DNA of 64,000 nt from Streptomyces noursei (GCF_001646665.1 NZ_LWBU01000249.1:104907-168906), one strand, 5' to 3'; counted from the first letter of the stretch, positions 1 to 8,601 are shown. Numbers and translations: made by a program. The notes: generated by a model not told the origin, from the sequence alone.

Positions 1-1006
1 GCAGGACGGCCACCACCGCGCGCCCCGCGCGGTCCCCGGGCGCCTGTGTGCCGGACGCGCCGGCCCCGCCGGCCGCACCGTGCCCGCCGGCCGCGCCGGA
101 CGTGCCGAAGTGGGTGATCCGGATGCGGTGGGGGCGCCCGGCCTCGATGCCCGCCTCGACCGCCGCACCGGCGTCGTCCACGTGCACGTGGACGTTCCAC
201 AGTCCGTCGCCGCCCACCACGACCAGTGAGTCGCCGAGCGCGTCGAGCCGTTCGCGGAGCCGGGTCACGGCCGCGCGGTCGGCCTCCAGCAGGTAGATGA
301 CCTCGTAAGCGGGACCGGCCGCCGAACAGGGCTCCATGACGGGCGCGGCGCCGCGGGGCGCCCGCCGGTCCCGCACGGGTGCCTGTCCCGACACGGCCTC
401 CACCAGCGCGCCCAGCACCGCGACGAGCCCGCGCCCGCCCGCGTCGACCACACCGGCCCGCTCCAGGACGGCGAGCTGGGCGGGCGTGGCCTCCAGGGCG
501 GTGCGGGCCCCCGCGTACGCGGCACGGGCGACGGCCGCGACGTCACGGGAGCCCTCCGCCGCGGCGGAGGCGGCCGCGGCGGCGACGGTCAGGATCGTGC
601 CCTCGACGGGGTGGGCCACCGCCTCCCGCGCGGAGACCGAGGCGCGTCCCAGGGCCCTGGCGAGGTGGTCTCCGTCACGCCCCTCGGCGAGCACCTCGCT
701 CATGCCGCGCAGGAGCTGGGACAGGATGGTGCCGGAGTTGCCCCGGGCGCCGATGAGGGCGCCGTGCGCCATGGCCCGTACGGTGTCGGCGAAGTCGGGG
801 ACGGTGATCGCGGCGAAGACGGCCTCCACCGCCTGGGAGGCGGACTCGACCGTCAGGTAGAGGTTGGTGCCGGTGTCCCCGTCCGCGACCGGGTAGACGT
901 TGATCGAGTCGATCTCCTCGCGCTCCCGGCCGAGCGCCTCCAGGGCCAGTGAGCACCAGCTACGGACCACTGCGGAATCGAGCGCCTGCGGCAGGGTCTG
1001 CGGCAC
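1..1006 (-). CDS. DAK2/DhaL-domain protein, 3'-truncated by the window edge
   Basis: The readable part (about 335 residues) runs off the left edge, so the C-terminal end is missing. Near residue 37 it shows the DhaL nucleotide-site signature NVYPVADGDTGTN, whose aspartates bind Mg-ATP in dihydroxyacetone-kinase and fatty-acid-kinase (FakA/YloV) families; an AxGNSGTI-type second motif (GARGNSGTILSQ) follows. The GTG start is chosen because GAGGAGG-like sequence lies just upstream and the next residues (MPQTLPQALDSA) lead directly into the domain. By family it may phosphorylate a small substrate or a fatty acid bound to a DegV-type partner, but no partner gene is visible. The substrate is not assignable from sequence. 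Confidence 0.85.
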   Translation of the reverse strand, partial: MPQTLPQALDSAVVRSWCSLALEALGREREEIDSINVYPVADGDTGTNLYLTVESASQAVEAVFAAITVPDFADTVRAMAHGALIGARGNSGTILSQLLRGMSEVLAEGRDGDHLARALGRASVSAREAVAHPVEGTILTVAAAAASAAAEGSRDVAAVARAAYAGARTALEATPAQLAVLERAGVVDAGGRGLVAVLGALVEAVSGQAPVRDRRAPRGAAPVMEPCSAAGPAYEVIYLLEADRAAVTRLRERLDALGDSLVVVGGDGLWNVHVHVDDAGAAVEAGIEAGRPHRIRITHFGTSGAAGGHGAAGGAGASGTQAPGDRAGRAVVAVL

Positions 1007-1247
1007 CTGGTGTCCTCCTCGAGCAGCGCTGGCTGCACGGCAGCGTAGACCCCGGGCCGGTCGGGGGCCCCGGGCGGGGGCCGGGCGAACCGTGGTAGTT
1101 TCGTTGCACCGGAGCAGTCGTTGTATGCTGCTCCGGTTGCCCGATGAAAGTCGGGCCATTCCCCCGGCAACGCCACTTCAGTCACCAGATCTGATTCCGG
1201 CTCGCCGGATTTCACTGTAAGTGCACCTGAAGTCTTTGGAGTGACCC

Positions 1248-1433
1248 GTGGCTGCCAACTGCGACGTCTGCGGCAAGGGGCCGGGCTTCGGCAACAACAT
1301 CTCGCACTCGCACCGCCGTACGTCTCGTCGCTGGAACCCGAACATCCAGCGCGTGCGTGCCGTGGTCAGTGGGACGCCGAAGCGGCTCAACGCCTGCACC
1401 TCGTGCATCAAGGCCGGCAAGGTCTCGCGCTAA
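1248..1433 (+). CDS. rpmB: 50S ribosomal protein bL28, zinc-ribbon form
   Basis: This is a 61-residue bL28 protein of the large ribosomal subunit. The sequence CDVCGK at the N-terminus and CTSC near the C-terminus form two CxxC pairs, so this is the zinc-binding (C+) form; streptomycetes often also carry a cysteine-free paralogue used in zinc shortage. The body (NNISHSHRRTSRRWNPN) is typical of L28. The GTG start at 1248 follows a GGAG ribosome binding site at 1238-1241. It stands alone, divergent from the DAK2 gene and convergent with thiD, and is closed by a strong hairpin. Confidence 0.97.
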   Translation: MAANCDVCGKGPGFGNNISHSHRRTSRRWNPNIQRVRAVVSGTPKRLNACTSCIKAGKVSR

Positions 1434-1478
1434 CGCCGACGACGTTTCGTCGTAGCGCAGCCTCTGCGGTTGCCTTGA

Positions 1479-1506
1479 AAGCCGGTCCACCTCGGTGGGC
1501 CGGCTT
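1479..1506. terminator. Bidirectional hairpin terminator between rpmB and thiD
   Basis: Two 13-base arms (AAGCCGGTCCACC and GGTGGGCCGGCTT) pair around a two-base loop with one G-U wobble, and a short T run follows on the + strand. It lies after the rpmB stop and between two convergent genes. Confidence 0.85.
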
Positions 1507-1617
1507 TTCGCCGTCCCCGCGCGAGCCGTCCCCGCTCCCGTCGTGCCCGCACTCGCCGTCCCGGCGGGCGGGCGCCGACGCCCTCGCGGGCGCGGGCGCC
1601 CTTCCGGTCGCCGTTCC

Positions 1618-2412
1618 CTAGCGGAAGCGCCAGCCGTGGTCCACCGGGCCGATCCCGCCGCCCAGGGCGAACCCGGCCGCGATGGCTCCGGTGACGTACT
1701 CCTTGGCCTCCCGTACCGCCTCCGGGACCGTGCGGCCCTTGCCGAGGCCCGCGGCGACGGCGGAGGCGAGCGTGCAGCCCGTCCCGTGGGTGTGCCGGTT
1801 GTCGTGGCGGGGGGCCCGCAGCCAGTGCTCCTCGGAGCCGTCGGTGAGCAGGTCCACCGCGTCCCCCGCCAGGTGCCCGCCCTTGACGAGCGCCCAGCGC
1901 GGCCCGTACTCCAGCACCGCGGCGGCGGCCCGCCGCAGGTCCGCCTCGTCCTCCACGCTCACGCCGGTGAGCTGGGCCACCTCGTCCAGGTTCGGTGTCG
2001 CCACGGTGGCCACAGGCAGCAGCCGCTTCCGTACCGAGTCGAGCGCGGCGTCGGCCAGGAGCGGGTCGCCGTGCTTGGACACCCCCACGGGGTCGACGAC
2101 CACCGGCGCGTCCGTCCCGGCCAGGAGCTCCGCGACCGCCTCCACCAGCGGCGCCGAGGACAGCATGCCGGTCTTCACGGCCTGTACGCCGATGTCGTCG
2201 ACGACGCTGCGGTACTGGGCCCGCACCGCCTCCACGGGCAGTTCCCAGGCGCCCTGGACGCCCAGCGAGTTCTGCGCGGTGACGGCGGTGATCACGCTCA
2301 TGCCGTGGACGCCGAGCGCCAGCATGGTCTTCAGGTCCGCCTGGACGCCGGCGCCGCCGCCGGAGTCGGACCCGGCGACGGTCAGGACGTTCGGCGGCCC
2401 GCCCCGGCTCAC
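1618..2412 (-). CDS. thiD: Hydroxymethylpyrimidine/phosphomethylpyrimidine kinase
   Basis: ThiD phosphorylates HMP and HMP-phosphate to give the pyrimidine diphosphate precursor of thiamine. The 264-residue protein has the ribokinase-fold signatures: AGSDSGGGAGVQAD near the N-terminus (substrate site), VVDPVGVSKHGDPLL, and the C-terminal GTGCTLASAVAAGL (anion hole and catalytic region). Length matches stand-alone ThiD. Its ATG overlaps the thiL stop (ATGA, 2409-2412), so the two are probably translated together. It is convergent with rpmB. Confidence 0.95.
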   Translation of the reverse strand: MSRGGPPNVLTVAGSDSGGGAGVQADLKTMLALGVHGMSVITAVTAQNSLGVQGAWELPVEAVRAQYRSVVDDIGVQAVKTGMLSSAPLVEAVAELLAGTDAPVVVDPVGVSKHGDPLLADAALDSVRKRLLPVATVATPNLDEVAQLTGVSVEDEADLRRAAAAVLEYGPRWALVKGGHLAGDAVDLLTDGSEEHWLRAPRHDNRHTHGTGCTLASAVAAGLGKGRTVPEAVREAKEYVTGAIAAGFALGGGIGPVDHGWRFR

Positions 2413-3371
2413 TCGCCCTCCCCGAAGTGGTCCCAGCCGCCCTGGGTGTGCCAGGGCGCCCCGTCGACGGTCACCTGGGGCAGGGCGGAGGGGTTGAGCA
2501 CCTCGCCGATGACCTTCCAGCGGGCGGGGAGCTTCACGTCAGGCGGGAAGGTCGCGACGATGGCGTGGTCCTCGCCCCCGGTGAGGACCCACTGCATGGG
2601 GTCGACGCCGACGGCCTGCCCGATGTCGTTCATCTGGGTCGGGATGTCGATGAGTCCGGAGCGCAGGTCGATGCGGACCTTGCTGGCCTCGGCGATGTGC
2701 CCGAGGTCGGCGATCAGCCCGTCGCTGACGTCGCACATGGCGGTCGCGCCGAGCCCGGCGGCGGCCGGGCCCGCGTGGTAGGGCGGTTCGGGCCGCCGGT
2801 GGGCCTCGACGAAGGCGCGCGGCGAGCGGAACCCGCGCGACAGGACCGCGTACCCGGCGGCCGACCAGCCGAGCCAGCCGGTGTAGGCGACGACGTCGCC
2901 GGGCTGCGCCCCGCCCCGGGTGACCGGTTCGTGGTTGCGCAGGTCGCCGAGCGCGGTGATGGACACGGTGATCGTGTCGCCGCGCACGACGTCGCCGCCG
3001 ACCACGGCCGCGCCCGCGACCTGGCACTCGTCGCGCAGGCCGTCCATCAGCTCCGTGGGCCAGGTGACCGGGAGTTCGGCGGGGACGACCAGGCCGAGCA
3101 GCAGCGCGGTGGGGACGGCGCCCATGGCGGCGATGTCCGCGAGGTTCTGCGCGGCGGCCTTGCGGCCGACGTCGTACGCGGTGGACCAGTCGCGCCGGAA
3201 GTGCCGGCCCTCCAGCAGGATGTCCGTGCTGGCCACCACGCGCCGGTCGGGTGCGGCCACGACCGCGGCGTCGTCGCCGGGTCCGATCCGTACCGCCGGG
3301 GTGGAGGTGAGCCGGGAGGTGAGCTCCCTGATCAGCCCGAACTCCCCCAACTCGCCGACAGTGCCCTTCAT
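2409..3371 (-). CDS. thiL: Thiamine-monophosphate kinase
   Basis: ThiL makes thiamine diphosphate from thiamine monophosphate using ATP. Of the 320 residues, IGPGDDAAVV near residue 29 is the conserved Mg/ATP-binding GDDAA motif of the PurM-like fold, and DVSDGL and TGGEDHA later in the protein are also family signatures. An upstream in-frame extension exists, but the ATG at 3371 is preferred because it follows an AAGGGG-like site and starts MKGTVGELGEFGLI, the usual ThiL N-terminus. It is coupled by a 4-base overlap to thiD, giving a thiamine salvage/finishing operon. Confidence 0.95.
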   Translation of the reverse strand: MKGTVGELGEFGLIRELTSRLTSTPAVRIGPGDDAAVVAAPDRRVVASTDILLEGRHFRRDWSTAYDVGRKAAAQNLADIAAMGAVPTALLLGLVVPAELPVTWPTELMDGLRDECQVAGAAVVGGDVVRGDTITVSITALGDLRNHEPVTRGGAQPGDVVAYTGWLGWSAAGYAVLSRGFRSPRAFVEAHRRPEPPYHAGPAAAGLGATAMCDVSDGLIADLGHIAEASKVRIDLRSGLIDIPTQMNDIGQAVGVDPMQWVLTGGEDHAIVATFPPDVKLPARWKVIGEVLNPSALPQVTVDGAPWHTQGGWDHFGEGE

Positions 3372-3574
3372 CGCTGTGCCCCTTCTGCCCCAGTGCGGTT
3401 GCGGTCGCGACCCGTCACTGCTGTAGGTACCGTCAAGTAGACCGTCAACTCGGTGCTTCGTGCGGCGGCCTCGCGCGCCACCGGCCGCGCGGGTCTCCCC
3501 GCCGCCCGCGACGACGCGGTACCGTGGCGTCCCTTTCTTCCCCACAAGATCCTCGTGGCCGCCCTGGAGGTTCC

Positions 3575-3808
3575 GTGGTACAGGCGTACATCCTTATTCA
3601 GACCGAGGTGGGCAAGGCGTCGACCGTCGCCGAGACCATCGCCAAGATCCCGGGGGTGATCCAGGCCGAGGACGTGACGGGTCCGTACGACGTGATCGTG
3701 CGCGCCCAGGCCGACACGGTCGACGAGCTCGGCCGCATGGTGGTCGCCAAGGTCCAGCAAGTGGACGGCATCACACGGACCCTGACCTGCCCGGTCGTAC
3801 ACCTGTAG
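3575..3808 (+). CDS. Stand-alone Lrp/AsnC ligand-binding (RAM) domain protein
   Basis: The 77-residue protein is essentially only the effector domain of Lrp/AsnC regulators (VQAYILIQTEVGKA ... GVIQAEDVTGPYDVIVRAQA ... VDGITRTLTCPV). It has no helix-turn-helix, so it cannot bind DNA alone. Such stand-alone RAM domains form oligomers and may bind amino acids or associate with full-length Lrp proteins; its actual role here is unknown. The GTG start at 3575 follows GGAGG (3566-3570). It reads divergently from thiL and just upstream of the lipoprotein gene. Confidence 0.9.
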   Translation: MVQAYILIQTEVGKASTVAETIAKIPGVIQAEDVTGPYDVIVRAQADTVDELGRMVVAKVQQVDGITRTLTCPVVHL

Positions 3809-3828
3809 CCCCCGTCTACCCTGGGCCG

Positions 3829-4320
3829 GTGACGTCTTCGCACCGGCTTCGCCGCCTGCCCGCCCTGCCCGTCGCCGTCGTGGCCGTCGCCGTCCTGTCG
3901 GCGGCGGCCGGCTGTTCCCCGACGGACGCGCAGGCGTCCGTCGCGGTTCCCACTCCGCCGTCGGAGGAGGCCGCCTACTGCGGCGCGCTGCACGAGGAGC
4001 TCCCGGCAACCGTCGCGGGACTCGGCCGGAGTGATCCGGAGCCGCGTTCCGATCTGACCGCCGGGTGGGGGGACGGGGCGATCGTACTGCGCTGCGGCGT
4101 CCCCCGGCCCCCCGCGATGACCGACGAGAAGGCGCTGGGCGCCGAGGTGGGCGGCGTGGGCTGGCTGACCGAGCCGCGCGAGGGCGACGGACCCCGGTTC
4201 ACCACCACGTACCGCAAGACCTACGTGGAGGTGTCGATGGACGAGCGGTTCGCGCACGACGCCACTCCGCTGATGGACCTCGCCGCCGCCGTGAAGAAGG
4301 CGGTCCCCCCGAGCGTGTAG
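3829..4320 (+). CDS. DUF3515-like lipoprotein
   Basis: This 163-residue protein begins with basic residues, a hydrophobic segment (LPALPVAVVAVAVLSAA) and a lipobox-like AAGC, so it is predicted to be a membrane-anchored lipoprotein outside the cell. Two further cysteines (AYCGALHEEL, VLRCGVPRPP) could form a disulfide. The pattern resembles the actinobacterial DUF3515 family, whose function is unknown. The GTG start at 3829 lies 20 bases after the upstream RAM gene and is the only start giving a proper signal sequence. The next gene, ddl, is convergent. Confidence 0.8.
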   Translation: MTSSHRLRRLPALPVAVVAVAVLSAAAGCSPTDAQASVAVPTPPSEEAAYCGALHEELPATVAGLGRSDPEPRSDLTAGWGDGAIVLRCGVPRPPAMTDEKALGAEVGGVGWLTEPREGDGPRFTTTYRKTYVEVSMDERFAHDATPLMDLAAAVKKAVPPSV

Positions 4321-4325
4321 GCCCC

Positions 4326-4367
4326 GGACCGCCCCCGCACCGCCTTCGGGTGGTGCGGGGGCGGTCC
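4326..4367. terminator. Bidirectional terminator with a TTCG loop
   Basis: A 19-base-pair stem (left arm 4326-4344, right arm 4349-4367, one G-U pair) encloses a C(TTCG)G tetraloop. It sits between the convergent lipoprotein and ddl genes and can terminate both. No T tract follows. Confidence 0.85.
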
Positions 4368-4381
4368 TGTGTCCGTCCGCG

Positions 4382-5530
4382 TCAGCGCAGGCCGGTCGGG
4401 CGGCGCAGCGCGGCCTGGATGAGCCGGTCGACGAGCTCCGGGTAGCCGATGCCGCTCTCCTGCCACATGCGCGGGTACATGGAGATCGGCGTGAAGCCGG
4501 GCATCGTGTTGATCTCGTTGATGACGAACTCGCCGTCGTCGGTGAGGAAGAAGTCGGCGCGGACGAGGCCCTCGCAGGACGCGGCCTCGAACGCGGCGAT
4601 GGCGAGCCGCTGGATCTCGGCCGTCTGCTCCGGGGTGATCGGGGCGGGCACGACACCGGAGGCCGAGTCGATGTACTTGGCCTCGAAGTCGTAGAAGTCG
4701 TGGTCGGTGACGGGCGGGATCCACGCCGGTACGGACGCGCGCGGACCGTCCTCGAACTCCAGCACCCCGCACTCGATCTCGCGGCCGCTGAGCAGCGACT
4801 CGACGATGACCTTGGGGTCGTGGCGCCGGGCCTCCTCGATGGCGGCGTCGAGGCCGGAGAGGTCGTCGACCTTGGTGATGCCCATCGAGGACCCGCCGCG
4901 GGCGGGCTTCACGAAGAGCGGCCAGCCGTGCTCGGCGGCGAAGCCGACGACCCTGGCGCGGGCGGCGGAAGGATCCTGCTCCCACTCGCGGGGGCGGATG
5001 ACCTCGTACGGTCCGACCGGCAGGCCGAAGGAGACGAAGACGCGCTTCATGTACTCCTTGTCCTGCCCGACCGCCGAGGAGAGCACCCCGGCGCCCACGT
5101 AGGGCACACCCGCGAGCTCCAGGAGGCCCTGGAGGGTGCCGTCCTCGCCGTAGGGGCCGTGCAGCATCGGGAAGACCACGTCGACGTCGCCGAGGACCTT
5201 GGGGACGGCGCCGGGCTCGCTGTAGACGACCTCGCGGTTGCCGGGGTCGACGGACAGCACGACGCTGCCCTCCTCGGACTCGGTGAGGTCGGCGACGGTC
5301 GGCAGCGTGCGGTCGGCGATGGCCATCCGCTCCGGCTCGTCGGCGGTCAGCGCCCAGCGGCCGTCGGTGGTGATGCCGATGGGCAGCACGTCGTACTTGT
5401 CCCGGTCGATGGCGCGCAGGACGGCGCCGGCCGTGACGACGGAGATGGCGTGCTCGGAGCTGCGGCCGCCGAAGACGACGGCCACGCGCGGCTTGCGCCC
5501 GGTGCTGGTGGGGAGGTTCTCGCTGCTCAT
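4382..5530 (-). CDS. ddl: D-alanine--D-alanine ligase
   Basis: This ATP-grasp ligase makes the D-Ala-D-Ala dipeptide of peptidoglycan. Over 382 residues it shows VAVVFGGRSSEHAISV at the N-terminus, HGPYGEDGTLQG, the ATP-grasp KPARGGSSMGI, and ADFFLTDDGEFVINEINTMPGFT carrying metal-binding residues. The omega-loop reads DFEAKYID, as in D-Ala-D-Ala ligases, rather than the replacement seen in VanA-type D-Ala-D-Lac ligases, so it should not confer glycopeptide resistance. It lies immediately downstream of gpsA in the same direction. Confidence 0.96.
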   Translation of the reverse strand: MSSENLPTSTGRKPRVAVVFGGRSSEHAISVVTAGAVLRAIDRDKYDVLPIGITTDGRWALTADEPERMAIADRTLPTVADLTESEEGSVVLSVDPGNREVVYSEPGAVPKVLGDVDVVFPMLHGPYGEDGTLQGLLELAGVPYVGAGVLSSAVGQDKEYMKRVFVSFGLPVGPYEVIRPREWEQDPSAARARVVGFAAEHGWPLFVKPARGGSSMGITKVDDLSGLDAAIEEARRHDPKVIVESLLSGREIECGVLEFEDGPRASVPAWIPPVTDHDFYDFEAKYIDSASGVVPAPITPEQTAEIQRLAIAAFEAASCEGLVRADFFLTDDGEFVINEINTMPGFTPISMYPRMWQESGIGYPELVDRLIQAALRRPTGLR

Positions 5531-5594
5531 ATCGCGATGAGCGTACCTGCTCCCCCCGGTGGCGTCAGCGACCGCGTGGCCGCCCGTCCGGGCG

Positions 5595-6632
5595 TCAGCG
5601 CCGCTCGGGCTTCGCGGCGCGCGACATCAGCTCCTTGAGGGCCACCATCGGCGGCTTGCCCTCGTGGACGATGTCGACGACGGTCTCGGTGATGGGCATG
5701 TCGACGCCGTGCCGGCGGGCCAGGTCGAGGACCGACTCGCAGGACTTGACGCCCTCGGCGGTCTGCTTGGTGACCGCGATGGTCTCCTGGAGGGTCATGC
5801 CCCTGCCGAGGTTGGTGCCGAAGGTGTGGTTGCGGCTGAGCGGCGAGGAGCAGGTGGCGACCAGGTCGCCGAGGCCGGCCAGTCCGGAGAACGTCAGCGG
5901 GTCGGCGCCCATCGCCAGGCCGAGGCGGGTGGTTTCGGCGAGTCCGCGCGTGATGAGCGACCCCTTGGCGTTGTCGCCGAGGCCCATGCCGTCCGCGATG
6001 CCGACGGCCAGCCCGATCACGTTCTTCACGGCGCCGCCCAGTTCGCAGCCGACGACGTCGGTGTTGGTGTACGGGCGGAAGTACGGGGTGTGGCAGGCGG
6101 CCTGGAGCCGCTGGGCGACCGCCTCGTCCCGGCAGGCCACGACGGCCGCCGCGGGCATGCGGGCGACGATCTCCTTGGCGAGGTTGGGGCCGGTGACCAC
6201 GGCGACGCGGCTCTCGGGCACGCCGGCGACCTCCTGGACGACCTCGCTCATCCGCTTGGCGCTGCCCAGTTCGATCCCCTTCATCAGGGAGACCAGGACC
6301 GTGTCCGCGGCGAGGTCGGGCACCCACGCGGCGAGGTTGCCGCGGAGCGTCTGGGAGGGAATGGCGAGGACGGTGAAGTCGGCGTCGCGCGCGGCCTCGG
6401 CGGGGTCGGTGGTGGCGCGCACGGACTCGGGAAGCCGGGTGCCGGGGAAGTAGTCGGGGTTGGTGCGCGTGGTGTTGATGGCGTCGGCGACCTCCTGGCG
6501 GCGGCCCCAGAGGGTCACCTGGCAGCCCGCGTCGGCGAGCACCATGCCGAAGGCGGTCCCCCAGGACCCGGTGCCGAAGACGGCTGCCTTGACGGGGCGG
6601 GCCGCCGGGCCCGACGTGTCGGGGCGTGTCAC
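5595..6632 (-). CDS. gpsA: NAD(P)-dependent glycerol-3-phosphate dehydrogenase
   Basis: GpsA reduces dihydroxyacetone phosphate to sn-glycerol 3-phosphate, the backbone of phospholipids. The 345-residue product has the Rossmann motif VFGTGSWGTAFG near the N-terminus, VVTGPNLAKEI, and GGAVKNVIGLAVGIADGMGLGDNAKGSLITRG, which includes the catalytic lysine region. The GTG start at 6632 overlaps the plsC stop (GTGA), so the acyltransferase that consumes its product is translated just ahead of it. The longer in-frame ORF upstream is only the plsC shadow. Confidence 0.95.
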   Translation of the reverse strand: MTRPDTSGPAARPVKAAVFGTGSWGTAFGMVLADAGCQVTLWGRRQEVADAINTTRTNPDYFPGTRLPESVRATTDPAEAARDADFTVLAIPSQTLRGNLAAWVPDLAADTVLVSLMKGIELGSAKRMSEVVQEVAGVPESRVAVVTGPNLAKEIVARMPAAAVVACRDEAVAQRLQAACHTPYFRPYTNTDVVGCELGGAVKNVIGLAVGIADGMGLGDNAKGSLITRGLAETTRLGLAMGADPLTFSGLAGLGDLVATCSSPLSRNHTFGTNLGRGMTLQETIAVTKQTAEGVKSCESVLDLARRHGVDMPITETVVDIVHEGKPPMVALKELMSRAAKPERR

Positions 6633-7381
6633 TTCGCTTCCTCCCCTGCGGCCTTGCGCCGCTGTTCCAGGCGGGCCCTGCGGTGGTCGTACGGCGTGGC
6701 GGGGGCCTTCTCGCCCCGGACCTCCTCCAGGAGGGAGGTGATGGCGGCCATGATGACCTCGGTCGCCTCCCGCAGTACCTCGGGCGTGGGTTCCTTGTCG
6801 TAGAACCGGCTGAGGTCGACGGGCGGGCCGGCCTGCACGACGAGGGTCTTGCGCGGCAGGAGGCGGAGCTTGTTCTCCTTGGCGTACGGCGGCATCGCCA
6901 GGTTGGCGCCCCACTGGGCGACCGGGATGACCGGCACCTTGGTGAGCAGCGCGACGCGCGCGGCGCCGGTCTTGCCCGCCATGGGCCACATGTCCGGGTC
7001 GCGGGTGAGGGTGCCCTCGGGGTAGAAGGCGACGCATTCGCCCCGCTCGATGGCGGCGACGGCGGCGCGGAAGGCGTCCAGCGCGTTGGTCGTCTCCCGG
7101 TAGACGGGGATCTGGCCGGTGTTGGTCAGCATCATGCCGACGAACGAGCTCTTGAACAGCGCCGCTTTCGCCAGGAAGCGCGGGACCCGCCCGGTGTTGT
7201 ACTGGTAGTGCGCGTACGACAGTGGGTCGAGATAGGAGTTGTGGTTGACCGCGGTGATGAATCCGCCGTCGGCCGGAATGTGCTCCATTCCCCGCCAGTC
7301 CCGCTTGAACAGAACCACCAGTGGTGGTTTTGCGATGACCGCCGCAAGGCGGTACCAGAAGCCGATTCTGCGGCGGGACAC
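6629..7381 (-). CDS. plsC: 1-acyl-sn-glycerol-3-phosphate acyltransferase
   Basis: This 250-residue membrane-associated acyltransferase makes phosphatidic acid from lysophosphatidic acid. The catalytic NHNSYLD (HX4D) motif, the glycerol-3-phosphate-binding FYPEGTLTRD motif, and an IPVAQWG block appear in family order. An N-terminal hydrophobic stretch (FWYRLAAVIAKPPLVVLF) probably lies at the membrane. The GTG start at 7381 follows AGGAAGG; the in-frame region further upstream is not coding. It is translationally coupled to gpsA by a 4-base overlap, forming a phospholipid precursor operon. Confidence 0.93.
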   Translation of the reverse strand: MSRRRIGFWYRLAAVIAKPPLVVLFKRDWRGMEHIPADGGFITAVNHNSYLDPLSYAHYQYNTGRVPRFLAKAALFKSSFVGMMLTNTGQIPVYRETTNALDAFRAAVAAIERGECVAFYPEGTLTRDPDMWPMAGKTGAARVALLTKVPVIPVAQWGANLAMPPYAKENKLRLLPRKTLVVQAGPPVDLSRFYDKEPTPEVLREATEVIMAAITSLLEEVRGEKAPATPYDHRRARLEQRRKAAGEEAK

Positions 7382-7622
7382 TCGGACACCTTCCTCTGGG
7401 ACTGGGCTCACCGGGGGGTCAAGTGTCGCCCCAGGCCCCTGGTCTGTCGAGAACACCGTACGCCCCGCCCCGGACACCTTCGCTCCGGGTCGCGCCGGTG
7501 CCGCGCCACAATGGGGCCGGGCGGGCGCGGTGCGCCGTCCCGCCGCGGCCGTGTCGCCGCGGGGCCCCGGGGCCGCCCCGGCGACCTCTCGGCGGGGCCG
7601 ACGTACGGAAGGAGAGCACGCC

Positions 7623-8291
7623 ACGAACGCCGACCCGACCGGCTCCTGGTCCCTGGTCGTCCCCCTCAAGCCCCTCGCCCTGGCCAAGAGCAGGCTCGCG
7701 GGGGCCGCCGGTCCCCTGGTGCGGCCGCGGCTGGCGCTGGCGTTCGCGCAGGACACGGTGGCGGCGGCGCTGGCCTGCCCGGCGGTGCGGGATGTGTCGG
7801 TCGTCACGGACGATCCGGTGGCGGCGCTCACGCTCGGCGCGCTGGGAGCCCGGATCGTGCCGGACGGCCCGGCCCGGGGCCTGAACGCCGCGCTGGCGTA
7901 CGGTGCGCGGGCGGTGCGCGCCCGGCGTCCCGGAGCGCCCGTCGCGACCTTGAACGCCGATCTCCCGGCGCTGCGGCCGGCGGAACTGTCGCGGGTGCTG
8001 GCGGTGGCCGCCGAATTCCCCCGGGCTTTTCTCCCGGATGCCGCCGAAATCGGTACGACATTGCTGTCGGCGGCGCCCGGAGTGGAATTGCGTCCCGCTT
8101 TCGGCGGTGCGTCGAGGCGCCGGCATTTGTTGTCGGGCGCGGTGGAAATACGGCTGGAGGGGGTCCGTTCGGTGCGGCAGGACGTGGACACCGGTGAGGA
8201 CCTGCGGGCCGCCGTGGAACTGGGGGTGGGGCCGCGGACGGCCGAGCGGTGGGCGGTGGACGTCCGGGCGGCGGGCGGGGCGGGCGGATAA
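7623..8291 (+). CDS. cofC: Phosphoenolpyruvate/2-phospholactate guanylyltransferase (CofC/FbiD)
   Basis: CofC/FbiD activates 2-phospholactate or phosphoenolpyruvate with GTP in coenzyme F420 biosynthesis. The protein has the nucleotidyltransferase pattern of that family: VVPLKPLALAKSRLA near the N-terminus, VVTDDP, GLNAAL, ATLNADLPAL and a late GGASRRRHLL region. The start is unusual: a strong GGAAGGAGAG site (7607-7616) lies eight bases before ACG at 7623, and no ATG, GTG or TTG lies at a fitting distance in frame. ACG initiation, or a single-base change from ATG, gives 222 residues, the expected size. An internal CTG further on would remove the start of the first beta strand. Confidence 0.85.
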   Translation, partial: TNADPTGSWSLVVPLKPLALAKSRLAGAAGPLVRPRLALAFAQDTVAAALACPAVRDVSVVTDDPVAALTLGALGARIVPDGPARGLNAALAYGARAVRARRPGAPVATLNADLPALRPAELSRVLAVAAEFPRAFLPDAAEIGTTLLSAAPGVELRPAFGGASRRRHLLSGAVEIRLEGVRSVRQDVDTGEDLRAAVELGVGPRTAERWAVDVRAAGGAGG

Positions 8292-8301
8292 GCTGCGTTT
8301 C

Positions 8302-8505
8302 ATGCAGGCGACCGCGTACACGTACGACCCGGATTCCCGCAGCGGGAGTGTGCTGCTCGACGACGGCACCCCGGTGGACTTCCCCGCCTCGGCCTTCGAC
8401 GCGGGCGGGCTGCGGCTGCTGCGGCCGGGGCAGCGGGTGCGGATCGAGACCGAGGGGCAGGGCGACGCCCTGCGCATCACCCTGGTGACGCTCCAGACGT
8501 TCTGA
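8302..8505 (+). CDS. Small OB-fold/cold-shock-like protein
   Basis: The 67-residue protein has alternating beta-strand character (SRSGSVLLDDGTPVDFPASAF ... GQRVRIE), like a small cold-shock/OB-type domain, but the RNA-binding RNP motifs of classical CspA are not clear. The ATG at 8302 is 11 bases after the cofC stop, suggesting co-transcription, though no convincing ribosome binding site is visible. Its role is unknown; a nucleic-acid-binding function would be a guess from fold type. Confidence 0.7.
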   Translation: MQATAYTYDPDSRSGSVLLDDGTPVDFPASAFDAGGLRLLRPGQRVRIETEGQGDALRITLVTLQTF

Positions 8506-8539
8506 CCCGCTCCGCCCTCCGGGCCTCCGCACGCACCGC

Positions 8540-8569
8540 GGGCCGGGCTCCCTCTCGGGAGCCCGGCCC
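8540..8569. terminator. Hairpin terminator between the small gene and hupS
   Basis: A perfect 13-base-pair stem (GGGCCGGGCTCCC with its complement) and a TCTC loop lie between the convergent small OB-like gene and hupS, and can serve both. Confidence 0.85.
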
Positions 8570-8601
8570 GGCGTGTGAGTGGCCCTGGGGCCTCGTGCCG
8601 C

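Noticed and set aside
3460..4320. 286-codon ORF fused through the RAM and lipoprotein genes
   Set aside because: The first two thirds is out of frame with the RAM domain; the true lipoprotein starts at GTG 3829 with its signal peptide.
4382..5530. D-Ala-D-Lac (van-type) ligase
   Set aside because: The omega-loop carries the EAKY pattern of D-Ala-D-Ala ligases and no vanH or vanX genes are present.
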